A stretch of 22,803 nucleotides of DNA from an uncultured Fidelibacterota bacterium (GTDB lineage Bacteria; Marinisomatota; Marinisomatia; Marinisomatales; UBA1611): NCBI GenBank assembly GCA_913043185.1, contig CAJWMI010000020.1, forward strand, positions 1 through 22,803, written 5' to 3'. Shown here one piece after another: positions 1 to 7,493 of the stretch. Every line of letters begins with the position of its first letter. Position 1 is the first letter of the stretch. A program made the translations under genes and the position numbers. The notes below the pieces were generated by a model, which saw only the letters and a program-made list of their open reading frames with translations, was not told where the DNA came from and did no database searches.

Positions 1-986
1 TTAGCTCCTTGGTCCTTGGACAGAATTCCAGGATGGGATCTGCTTCTTCTACTCAACTGCTTGTTGTTCCTAGCGCTAAACATCTATCAGGTGGTGGCGC
101 TGCTGCAACGGCTACGGGTATGGACGCAACCTTTTGGAATCCAGCAGGACTAGCGATGAGTGAAAACAGTGTTGACGCTATCTTCTCAAATCGTCAATAT
201 TTTGCTGACATAGATAACAGCTTTTTTGGAATCGCTACAGATCTTGGTGACTACAAAATGGGTGTCAGTGTCAGAACCTTTAATATTGGTGATATAGATG
301 AAACGACTGTGTTTCATCCTGATGGAACTGGCCAGGTGTTCACGCCTAACTTTTCAATCTTGGGTGCAACCTTTGCCAGAAAACTATCTGACAACACAAG
401 CGTTGGTATAAACGCTAACCTAATTAGAGAAGGTTTTGGTCGTGTTGCAGCCACAGGTGTTGCCTATGACCTGGGTGTACAATACAAAGGTCTTCTTGGA
501 AGAGAGGGTCTTGACGTTGGTTTTGCAATGAAAAACTTTGGATCACCAATGAAATATGATGGTGAAGGTCTCGGTGTTATGGCCTCCCCTGTTGATGGTG
601 ATCGCCCAGTGGAATACTATAAGATTGACGCAGCTGCTTTTGATCTACCATTCGTATTTGATATGGGAGTGTCTTACAATATAGCAGGCGCTGATATTGG
701 AGTGACTTACACGAGTAACTATTACTCTACTGATGAGCTTAAGCTTAGTGTTGGGTATGCTCTTGAGGGTCTTGGTTCTGTTGGTGTAGGTATGCAGTCT
801 TCATCAGCGTCCCAGGAAATTGATGATACAGATGACTGGTATACAAACCCATCAGATGGTGTTTCTTTTGGAGCATCTTTAGATATGTCTCGATTTATTG
901 GGATGAATATGAGCGTTGACTATTCAATGTTGCCTATGGGTGACTTTGGAACAAACTCAGTTGTTGCACTTCGAGTAGCTTTCTAG
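1..986 (+). CDS. PorV/PorQ family outer-membrane beta-barrel protein (5' partial)
   Basis: The reading frame is open to the left edge (first full codon at 3), and the edge sequence reads like the end of a signal peptide (SSLVLGQ). The true start is therefore outside the window, and the TTG at 9 is not a convincing start. The mature N-terminus has the family pattern: a Gly/Ala-rich stretch followed by DATFWNPAGLA at about residues 39-49, then alternating beta strands through to a C-terminal VVALRVAF with a terminal aromatic residue, as in outer-membrane barrels. Known members include the PorV shuttle of the type IX secretion system and relatives of uncharacterised role. Which of these it is cannot be told from this sequence. 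A strong terminator follows 24 bases after the stop. Family assignment is fairly secure; function is inferred. Confidence 0.82.
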   Translation, partial: SSLVLGQNSRMGSASSTQLLVVPSAKHLSGGGAAATATGMDATFWNPAGLAMSENSVDAIFSNRQYFADIDNSFFGIATDLGDYKMGVSVRTFNIGDIDETTVFHPDGTGQVFTPNFSILGATFARKLSDNTSVGINANLIREGFGRVAATGVAYDLGVQYKGLLGREGLDVGFAMKNFGSPMKYDGEGLGVMASPVDGDRPVEYYKIDAAAFDLPFVFDMGVSYNIAGADIGVTYTSNYYSTDELKLSVGYALEGLGSVGVGMQSSSASQEIDDTDDWYTNPSDGVSFGASLDMSRFIGMNMSVDYSMLPMGDFGTNSVVALRVAF

Positions 987-1009
987 AATTATTTATAATA
1001 ACTAGAATC

Positions 1010-1043
1010 AAAAAAGGGCAGATAAAATATCTGCCCTTTTTTT
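1010..1043 (+). terminator. Intrinsic terminator after the PorV/PorQ-like gene
   Basis: A perfect 9-bp stem (GGGCAGATA at 1016-1024, TATCTGCCC at 1028-1036) with an AAA loop is followed by seven T residues. An A-tract precedes it, so it could act in both directions. It ends the transcript of the barrel protein gene and lies directly against the putative ATG at 1044 of the next, broken gene. Confidence 0.9.
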
Positions 1044-2448
1044 ATGCGCCGTTTTATTTTCATATTATTTCCATATTTCCATATTTCCATATTTTCTATT
1101 TACTAGCTGTATCTATAGTAACGACGTATATAATGGACTGATTTTTTATTCGAACAGTCAAGGGGTTGGAGCCTCTAACACGTATTTAATGAACAATAAC
1201 TATTTATATATAAATACGTGGGACCATTTAGGCGGAGTTATTGGGATACCTCATTTAAACACTGACAGATCTATTATCGTTCAATCAAGGTCACAAGATC
1301 ATTCGTTTGGGAATTCACATGGCCCTGTTGGTGGTATTTTTGAAAAATTGGACTGGGATGGAAATATTCTATGGAGCTATAGGTTTTATAGTGATCTCTT
1401 TCATCCGCATCATGATTTTGAGGTATTGATTAATGGAAATATTCTAATATTGGCCTGGGAAAAGAAAAGTCTTCAAGAGGCCCAAAATTATGGCAGGATA
1501 AATATTATAAATGAAATGTGGCCTCTAATGATTGCTGAGGTGCAGCCAGTTGTACCTGATAGTGGTATCATCGTTCAGGAGTGGCATGTCTGGGATCATC
1601 TTATCCAAGATGTGGACTCAAGTTTACCAAATTACGGTGTCGTTTCTGATCATCCGGAGCTTGTTAATATTAATATTGGAAATTTTACTAATACAAATGG
1701 TGGCGACTGGTTACACTCAAATGCTATTGCATATAATCAACAATTAGAACAGATAGTGTTTTCATCAAGACATTTTGATGAAATCTTTATTATTGATCAC
1801 AGTACAACTACTGAGGAAGCTGCTAGTCACCAAGGGGGTAATAGCAATAAGGGTGGTGACATATTGTACAGATGGGGGAACCCGATAAACTACGGTAGAG
1901 GCACTAGCGATGATCAAATGTTAAATGCACAACATGGAGTTCACTGGATTCACAGTCAAATGCCTGGTGGTGGAAATTTAATTATCTATAATAATAATCC
2001 TACGGATACCAGTGGCCAGGATAATACAGTTGGGAACTCAAATGTGGTAGAGATCACGCCTCCAATTAATAGTGAGGGGAACTATGATATTGCGCCTGAC
2101 AGTGCTTTTGGGCCTAATAATTATGACTGGGCATATGGCGGAGACAGTACCTTTTTCTCACATTTTCAATCTGGTGCATATAGGCTTCAAAATTGTCTGG
2201 GACTATAATTATGAGAATATTCAGGGTCACTCTGGTAACACAGCAAGAGAAAAAAATATGAACTGAATTATTTAGACACCGAAGTTGGAGATCTCACAAG
2301 CGATCACTTGATCAATGTATATGATTTAGTCGCTGTTATTGAATTGATCATAGAAGGTCAATACCATGAAAAGGCAGACCAAAACAGTGATGGTGAGGTA
2401 GACAATGTAGACCTCGATATATTGGCAGGGTTAATAATGAACCTATAG
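1044..2448 (+). pseudogene. Decayed arylsulfotransferase-like (ASST) protein with C-terminal dockerin
   Basis: The longest intact piece starts at the ATG at 1189 and stops at 2208. It resembles the arylsulfotransferase/beta-propeller family: a TYLM...INTW start, a Trp/His-rich core (EWHVWDHL, DWLHSNAI, RWGNP, QHGVHWIH) and FFSHFQSGAYRLQN. The homology extends upstream in the same frame to about 1096 (YNGLIFYS), without a start codon there. Three lesions are visible. (1) The 8-bp repeat separates the leader at 1044 from the body. (2) Near 2190 the frame changes from RLQN to KIVWDYNYEN, and the roughly 20-25 residues expected between these motifs are missing, which suggests a deletion. (3) The A-run at 2250-2256 needs one more A to join to the last segment. 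That segment (about 2257-2448) encodes two dockerin-like repeats (GDLTSDHLINVYDL and ADQNSDGEVDNVDL). No Shine-Dalgarno precedes the ATG at 1044. The stop lies two bases from the convergent peptidase gene. Confidence 0.75.
1061..1096 (+). repeat. 8-bp tandem repeat (CATATTTC)n at the putative signal peptide
   Basis: The tract holds two exact copies of CATATTTC (1072-1079 and 1080-1087), flanked by an imperfect copy before (CATATTATTTC, 1061-1071) and one after (CATATTTTC, 1088-1096). Because 8 is not a multiple of 3, each gain or loss of a unit changes the reading frame. Upstream of the tract, an ATG at 1044 opens a hydrophobic Met-Arg-Arg leader in frame 3. Downstream, the arylsulfotransferase homology is in frame 1. 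As it stands, the leader frame stops at 1104. Confidence 0.75.
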
Positions 2449-2450
2449 AT

Positions 2451-3185
2451 TTAGCTGTTTTCAAATATATCGATCAGCATACTATAGAGCTTTTCAAATT
2501 TCATGTCTTTTCCCAGGTATACTTCTTTATTATCTTTTTGCAGTATCATCTCCCAGTGCAAATGAGCCTCATTCTTTGTGCCAAGTGTGCTGGGCCTAGT
2601 ACCCGTGTTTCCGGTTTTCCCAATGATCTGGCCGGCTTCTATTTTCGCGCCCCCAACAATATTATTGTCAATACTAGATAGGTGAGCGTAGATGGTAATT
2701 ACTCTGAATCCAGGAACTAGATCAAATCCATGATCTAAGAAAACAGCTTTTCCTAAAAGAACACTGTTAAATATATCAGACGGTGTGTGACCTACCCTTG
2801 CTGATGATTGAAGAAGCTTTACCCTAAAGTCAGCAGGGTATTCTTGATAATTGTGGTCCGCACGTATGACAAACCCTTTGGCTACGGCTCTAACTTCTGT
2901 TCCCCAGTTGGCAAAGAAATCTATGCCTCTGTGAGTGCCGCTTCTATAAGACCGAGGAGCATTTGGAAGTCGAGACGCTCGCTTCGGGATTTTTACTTTT
3001 TTACAGGGTAGAAGAAGGCTTAAATCTTTTACCCACAAAGGGTTAAATGCTGTGTCAATTTGTGTAGGTGTTTCCAATTTATTTATGGTTCCCAGTATAT
3101 GGATTGGTGAGGTGTTTGAGTTTTCCAGGTTTTGAGCTGGAAGAAACTGAGAGAGTAGTAGTATAAAAAGGAAAAGTCTTATCAT
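2451..3185 (-). CDS. Secreted M23-family (LytM-like) metallopeptidase
   Basis: This is probably a peptidoglycan endopeptidase acting in the periplasm. Residues 1-17 form a signal peptide (MIRLFLFILLLSQFLPAQ). The zinc-site motifs are all present: H85-x3-D89 (HRGIDF), H168 in YAHLS, and H208-x-H210 in AHLHWEM. Between the first and second motifs lies an insertion of about 35 residues (roughly 112-146) compared with minimal M23 domains. The first 60 or so residues after the signal show no domain I recognise, and there are no LysM or coiled-coil segments. It is the last gene of the minus-strand operon; its ATG overlaps the stop of the AroQ-like gene by four bases. Active enzyme is expected; the exact bond cleaved is unknown. 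Confidence 0.9.
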   Translation of the reverse strand: MIRLFLFILLLSQFLPAQNLENSNTSPIHILGTINKLETPTQIDTAFNPLWVKDLSLLLPCKKVKIPKRASRLPNAPRSYRSGTHRGIDFFANWGTEVRAVAKGFVIRADHNYQEYPADFRVKLLQSSARVGHTPSDIFNSVLLGKAVFLDHGFDLVPGFRVITIYAHLSSIDNNIVGGAKIEAGQIIGKTGNTGTRPSTLGTKNEAHLHWEMILQKDNKEVYLGKDMKFEKLYSMLIDIFENS

Positions 3186-3610
3186 TTAATTTTAGCAATA
3201 TAGTCTATTGCTGATATTGTAGCATCAATCGGATGCCCAGTAAAAGGTTTAATATTGTCCCCCAAAAGGATAGACTCATTTTCTTGTGTTCCGAAGCTAA
3301 TTGATTTTTCAAAATAAATGGATGCTGTAGGAAGCCTCGACAAGTGAATAGTCTCTAGTATGGTTTGATTGTACCTTGCCCATGAAGTAGGAATAATGAC
3401 TAACCCTTTCGCCTGGTTTCTATTTCTCTGAATGAAATTAAGCGCGATGTATTCTTTGTGTGTTTGTATAATCTTCAGTTTGATTTTTTTGTTTCGAACG
3501 TGGAGTCTAATTGCCCGGTTAAGTTTGTCTAGTGTTAGTGACTTGTTTGTGGTCGATGATTTTAAACCGAGAAGGTTGAGGTTTGGTCCCTGTAGTACTA
3601 ATATTGTCAT
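3182..3610 (-). CDS. Type II dehydroquinase (AroQ)-fold protein lacking the catalytic residues
   Basis: The N-terminus (VLQGPNLNLLG, residues 5-15) is diagnostic of type II 3-dehydroquinate dehydratase, and the length (142 residues) is normal. The known active-site residues seem to be missing. The Arg and Tyr of the lid after GPNLNLLG are absent (LKSSTTNK). The NPGAYTH segment aligns with IPTSWAR at 73-79, losing the Asn and the His. The catalytic His of EVHLSN aligns with Tyr99 in SIYFEK. The C-terminal Arg motif is absent. I therefore expect it not to dehydrate 3-dehydroquinate; it may be a repurposed fold. It overlaps both neighbours (1 base and 4 bases), so it is translated as part of the envelope operon. 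The homology is secure; the loss of activity is inferred from a mental alignment. Confidence 0.75.
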   Translation of the reverse strand: MTILVLQGPNLNLLGLKSSTTNKSLTLDKLNRAIRLHVRNKKIKLKIIQTHKEYIALNFIQRNRNQAKGLVIIPTSWARYNQTILETIHLSRLPTASIYFEKSISFGTQENESILLGDNIKPFTGHPIDATISAIDYIAKIK

Positions 3611-4005
3611 TATTCTAATGGTATTAAATTTCCTAGTATATAGCCAATAATAATACCAATCAATAGAGCGAGAGTAACAGTTCTACTTTTTGATAATTCA
3701 TTAACATATCCTTTTTTTATTGCAACGCCGGATACAATCCAGCCGACAGCGTTTAATATATAAAAGATAGGTATGGATATAACTTTCAGAATAAAAGGGC
3801 CAAAAAACGGAATTAAAGCAATTAAGGAGGTTATTCCTGTGAATACCTGTGTGAATATTCCTAGTACTAGAGTAATAAAAACTACGATTCTCTGGTTTAT
3901 TCCGTACTCAGGGCCATAAACCAATGCAGCGCCAATTAAGGAAAATAAAACACTCCAAAATAATATTTTCCATTTATAATAAGATATAATTGAAAGCCGG
4001 TTCAT
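3610..4005 (-). CDS. Small integral membrane protein, function unknown
   Basis: The 131 residues contain about four hydrophobic segments (roughly 12-30, 39-60, 63-90 and 111-128), separated by short charged stretches. A basic N-terminus (MNRLSIISYYKWK) suggests the N-terminus is inside. No motif is recognised and I do not assign a family. The stop codon overlaps the ATG of the AroQ-like gene by one base, and 22 bases separate its start from the upstream glycosyltransferase stop. It is clearly part of the same transcript. Confidence 0.8.
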   Translation of the reverse strand: MNRLSIISYYKWKILFWSVLFSLIGAALVYGPEYGINQRIVVFITLVLGIFTQVFTGITSLIALIPFFGPFILKVISIPIFYILNAVGWIVSGVAIKKGYVNELSKSRTVTLALLIGIIIGYILGNLIPLE

Positions 4006-4027
4006 TTTACGATAGAAACATTATAAT

Positions 4028-5113
4028 TTATTCTTTCCATGAGTATTTGCCGATTAATCCCGAGATACCAACAATTGGAATGTAAATAGGCTGGACCAGA
4101 TTCCATATGATATAAGCAGTTATTGAAACAGACGTTAAAAATAATCTAGACCCTATAAAGATAACAAAAGCCTCCAGAAAAAATTTTATGGTAAATAGAA
4201 ATATAGAAAGGCTTGAGGGCACTATGATACTATAAAGAATACAGCAATTCGCTATAAAGGCAGAAAGTAAAAAACCGAAAAATAAAGGGTTACTTTTAAA
4301 TGTGGATTTAGAGTTAGAAGACCAACGGACTCTCTGGTTTAGATAGCCTAAAATCGATTTCTTTGGCAGGGTTGAGACAAAGCTATCGGGATCATAATTA
4401 AAGATAGCGCCCTTTAATGATGATATAGTCTGGACCATGTACATATCATCTCCAGAGGTTTGATCTTTTACAGGTTCAAACCCGTTTATTTTGTAAAAGT
4501 CTTCTTTTTTATATGCAAGATTTTGTCCTGAACCTGAACATACTATGCCATGGGTTAATAGCCCCCCGTTGGCGGCCATTATTCCTAAAAAATCTATTTT
4601 CTGGAATTCATTAATCAGTGTCTTGCTGTGGCCTATTTTTGAATAACCGATTACTATTTTCCCAGTGGCCTGTACTAACAGGCCCATGCTTTTTACCCAG
4701 TCACTAGGTACTCGGCAGTCTGCATCTGTGGCAATAATGATTTCACCGTTTGAGTTATTTATTGCCTGAGTTAGTGCATACTTTTTCGGAGCCATAGTAT
4801 GTTTTTTATTAATATGGATCGTTTTAATGAATGAATAGTCAGACGCGAATCGATCAATAATTTCGCCAGTGCTATCATCAGACCGATCATTTGCGACAAG
4901 GATTTCTAATTGGTTTTTATCAACAGATTGATTGACAAGGTCATTTAACAGATTAGAAATATTTTTTTCTTCATTTCTAGCAGAAATAACTACTGAAACT
5001 GGAAGAAGATCAGATTCGGGATGTATCAACCTTTTTCTAAAAAGTAATCCAGAAAAAATTATTACAACAAAACAGAAATAGACACCTGTCCCTAATAAAA
5101 GAAACAAATCCAT
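4028..5113 (-). CDS. Membrane-anchored family 2 glycosyltransferase
   Basis: This is a GT-A enzyme of 361 residues, likely transferring a sugar from a nucleotide donor on the cytoplasmic face of the membrane. One N-terminal helix (about 2-22) is followed by the catalytic domain with VVISARNEE (about 41-49), the DADC metal site (130-133), the acid-base SGDD (220-223) and the QRVRW motif (260-264). About three helices follow (roughly 273-350). I chose the ATG at 5113, one base after the MgtE stop; an upstream in-frame codon at 5140 is TTG inside mgtE and has no ribosome site. QxxRW-type members include synthases and lipid-linked glycosyltransferases, but the acceptor cannot be told. Confidence 0.88.
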   Translation of the reverse strand: MDLFLLLGTGVYFCFVVIIFSGLLFRKRLIHPESDLLPVSVVISARNEEKNISNLLNDLVNQSVDKNQLEILVANDRSDDSTGEIIDRFASDYSFIKTIHINKKHTMAPKKYALTQAINNSNGEIIIATDADCRVPSDWVKSMGLLVQATGKIVIGYSKIGHSKTLINEFQKIDFLGIMAANGGLLTHGIVCSGSGQNLAYKKEDFYKINGFEPVKDQTSGDDMYMVQTISSLKGAIFNYDPDSFVSTLPKKSILGYLNQRVRWSSNSKSTFKSNPLFFGFLLSAFIANCCILYSIIVPSSLSIFLFTIKFFLEAFVIFIGSRLFLTSVSITAYIIWNLVQPIYIPIVGISGLIGKYSWKE

Positions 5114-5114
5114 A

Positions 5115-6485
5115 TTATATTGATAAAAATAGTCCAGCAATTAAGAAATAAAATAATACACCTAAAACATCTATACTGGTGGTCACAAATGGTCCTGTAG
5201 CCACGGCGGGGTCTATATCTAGTTTTCTTAATATTAGTGGAATGATAGTCCCTACTGTAGCAGCAACTATCATGGAAACACAAATACTTAATCCCACTAC
5301 AACACCAAGATAGTCATGTGCATTAGCAAAGGTGATTTTTGCAAAGACGCCTAACAGTATGCCGTACAAAATTCCAAGCAACAGACCCACCTGCATTTCT
5401 TTTAGAATTAGCTTAATCTCCCCTCCAATATTTACTCTTCCGGTTGCCATACCCCTAACTATTATTGTTGATGATTGGGTAGCAATATTCCCTCCCATAC
5501 CTAGGATAACAGGAATAAAAGCGGCAAGTGCAATTATATTTTCAAGCATATTTTCAAATATCCCTATTAAATAGGCCGCAATCAGACCACCTACCCAACT
5601 AGCAAAAAGCCAGGGTAGCCTTGTTTTCGCATTCTCCCAGCTTGATTTTAATAATATTTCTCTGTCTTTACCTGCTCCAGCCATTTGTAAAAAATCTTCA
5701 GTGGCTTCTTCTCGGATTACATCTACAACATCATCCACTGTAACAATACCTAATAGATGTGAATCAGGATCAATAACAGGGACAGCTAAATAATTATATT
5801 GTGCAACAACTCTTGCAACTTCTTCCTGATCTGTTTCTGGCCTTACTGAGTGGACATTTTTGATCATTATGTCTTTGAGTGTAGTAGTAGAAGGCGTGGT
5901 GGTTAATGCACGAAGTGATATCACCCCAACCAAACGATCATCATCATCAGTTATGTAAAGGTAAAAGACCATCTCAGCGCCTTCTTGATCTTGTAATGTT
6001 TTTATTGCCTCACCAGCAGTGATTCCTTCATGTAGTGTGAATACTTCTGTGTTCATTAATGCTCCGGCACTATCTTCAGGATAGCCCATTATCTCAGCAA
6101 TCTCTTCTTGCTCTTCAGCATTTAATAGTTCAATAACTGATTTTGCTTTTTCCTCTTCTAGTACATTTAGGATCCCGCTTTGATCATTTGTAGGGGCCTT
6201 TTCAATTATTGATGCTATTCGTTCTATACTCTCATTTGCTAATAGATCATTAACTAAAGCATCATCCAATTCTGACAAAAATTCAGCAGTATGTTCATTT
6301 TCATTCATCAAAGTGAATATCTCAATTTGTTCTTCATCAGTAAAATGTCTAAATACCGTGGCCAAGTCAGCCGGGTGTGTTTTTCTGGTAATCTTAATGA
6401 GATTTGTTTTAGCCTGTCTTCTAAGTAAGCGACGATAGGTATCTCTTAATATATTTATCTCATGGTTAAACATTTCTTTACGCAT
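5115..6485 (-). CDS. mgtE: Magnesium transporter MgtE
   Basis: This is a Mg2+ channel/transporter of the inner membrane. In order it has a cytoplasmic superhelical N domain (about 30-130), two CBS domains that sense Mg2+ (about 140-260), a plug helix and five membrane helices (about 290-456). The pore signature GMGGNIATQSST is near 329-340. The DPAVATGP motif with its following Asp (TTSID, about D439) forms the ion site known from Thermus MgtE. I take the ATG at 6485 because GAGG lies six bases upstream; the in-frame TTG at 6500 would place the start further inside the preceding gene. It overlaps the CPBP gene by eight bases and is followed after one base by the GT2 gene. Confidence 0.95.
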   Translation of the reverse strand: MRKEMFNHEINILRDTYRRLLRRQAKTNLIKITRKTHPADLATVFRHFTDEEQIEIFTLMNENEHTAEFLSELDDALVNDLLANESIERIASIIEKAPTNDQSGILNVLEEEKAKSVIELLNAEEQEEIAEIMGYPEDSAGALMNTEVFTLHEGITAGEAIKTLQDQEGAEMVFYLYITDDDDRLVGVISLRALTTTPSTTTLKDIMIKNVHSVRPETDQEEVARVVAQYNYLAVPVIDPDSHLLGIVTVDDVVDVIREEATEDFLQMAGAGKDREILLKSSWENAKTRLPWLFASWVGGLIAAYLIGIFENMLENIIALAAFIPVILGMGGNIATQSSTIIVRGMATGRVNIGGEIKLILKEMQVGLLLGILYGILLGVFAKITFANAHDYLGVVVGLSICVSMIVAATVGTIIPLILRKLDIDPAVATGPFVTTSIDVLGVLFYFLIAGLFLSI

Positions 6486-7278
6486 ATCGACCCTCAACAA
6501 TATTTAATCCTTCTAAGCCTTTAAATATTAAATAAATAGCGATGAAAATAAAAATAGGAGACACATTGTTGTTCCACAAATAAAAATTAAGGTTAATATC
6601 CTCAAAGACAGATAGTATATATGCAGATCCATTGTTTATGCTATGAAGCATAATACTTGGGATAACGGATTTTGTTTTCCAAGATAAAAACCCAAGCAAA
6701 ACGCCTAATATGTATATCTGAATAGTCCAAAATGGATTAAAGTGTATCATAGCAAAAAAGAGGCTGGTTACAAGCACAGCTCGGGTTATGTCTTTCCAAT
6801 GTTCTTCTAAAAATTTCTGTAAAAAACCACGAAAAACTACTTCCTCACCGATGGGGGCTACAATAACAACAGCTAGAAAAAGAAACACATATCCAAGTAA
6901 TGAATCAGGTTGCATTATTCCACTTAAATCAATGATGTAATCAGGAGTAGGTATTATTTGATGTATTATTCTATCTATTGTATCAATAATAATTAATACC
7001 CCAATACTAAATATGAGTGAATACTGAATAGTGTCTAAAGAAACCATCTTTATTCTTAATGATTCAAGGATTGGTCTTTGTTTAATAGTTAAAAAATAAA
7101 GTGGCGGAACAAGTATAATCCCCTGGCCTAAGAAAAAAGAAATATAAATATATAGTTTATCTGTTTGTTCAGGAGAAGATGCAGAAATCCCCATGATTAA
7201 TCCGCCAACTGTAAACGCGGAAATAATCGACAAGACGACGATGCCAAATACGGCTCCAATGCTTATTACATTGTTCAT
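6478..7278 (-). CDS. CPBP-family intramembrane metalloprotease (Rce1/Abi-like)
   Basis: This is a polytopic membrane protein of 266 residues with about seven to eight helices and the three CPBP motifs: EEVVFRG (E145, E146, R150), the FxxxH-type motif FAMIH (H179), and HSINN (H212, N216). Members cleave membrane substrates or act in membrane-protein processing; bacterial substrates are mostly unknown. The ATG at 7278 has AGGAG about ten bases upstream. It is the first gene of the six-gene minus-strand operon, directly downstream of a good -35/-10 pair. Its link to MgtE, glycosyltransferase and peptidase genes suggests an envelope role, which is inference. Confidence 0.88.
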   Translation of the reverse strand: MNNVISIGAVFGIVVLSIISAFTVGGLIMGISASSPEQTDKLYIYISFFLGQGIILVPPLYFLTIKQRPILESLRIKMVSLDTIQYSLIFSIGVLIIIDTIDRIIHQIIPTPDYIIDLSGIMQPDSLLGYVFLFLAVVIVAPIGEEVVFRGFLQKFLEEHWKDITRAVLVTSLFFAMIHFNPFWTIQIYILGVLLGFLSWKTKSVIPSIMLHSINNGSAYILSVFEDINLNFYLWNNNVSPIFIFIAIYLIFKGLEGLNIVEGRYA

Positions 7279-7330
7279 GATAATCAGGCTCCTGAGGATT
7301 CATACTTCGGAACTTACATCGTACATTTTT

Positions 7331-7359
7331 TATATAGAAAAGATGATTTATTTTGTTAA
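7331..7359 (-). promoter_or_regulatory. Probable sigma-70-type promoter of the CPBP-mgtE operon
   Basis: Read on the minus strand, TTAACA (7359-7354) and TATATA (7336-7331) are separated by 17 bases. Transcription would begin near 7324, giving a leader of about 45 bases before the ATG at 7278. The leader contains the short palindrome TCCTCAGGA, which overlaps the AGGAG ribosome site. Confidence 0.5.
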
Positions 7360-7462
7360 AATGGACTGGAATAATGAAAATAGAGGTTGTTTTGATAAAT
7401 CGGTAAGATTATGTTTGATGCCAGTAAATAAAGATTTAATAATATTAACCAGCACTATAAAT

Positions 7463-7493
7463 GGGGCATCTGAGATGATGCCCCGTTTTATTT
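7463..7493. terminator. Terminator-like hairpin downstream of the RNA methyltransferase gene
   Basis: An 8-bp perfect GC-rich stem (GGGGCATC 7463-7470, GATGCCCC 7477-7484) has a six-base loop. On the minus strand it follows the methyltransferase stop by three bases, but is trailed only by ATTTAT. On the plus strand it is followed by the better T-rich tail GTTTTATTT, although no convincing plus-strand gene ends here. The rest of the gap at 7279-7462 holds the operon promoter and nothing else I can support. Confidence 0.6.

Noticed and set aside
9..11. TTG as the start of the PorV/PorQ-like gene
   Set aside because: The frame continues to the window edge and reads like the end of a signal peptide, so the gene is cut by the window.
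1061..1096. CRISPR-like repeats
   Set aside because: The units are 8 bases, directly adjacent and without spacers; this is a simple tandem repeat.
5114..5140. Longer GT2 glycosyltransferase starting at TTG 5140
   Set aside because: It lies inside mgtE and has no ribosome site; the ATG at 5113 directly follows the mgtE stop and precedes the membrane helix.
6486..6500. Longer MgtE starting at TTG 6500
   Set aside because: The ATG at 6485 has GAGG at good spacing; the longer form adds only five residues unlike the family.
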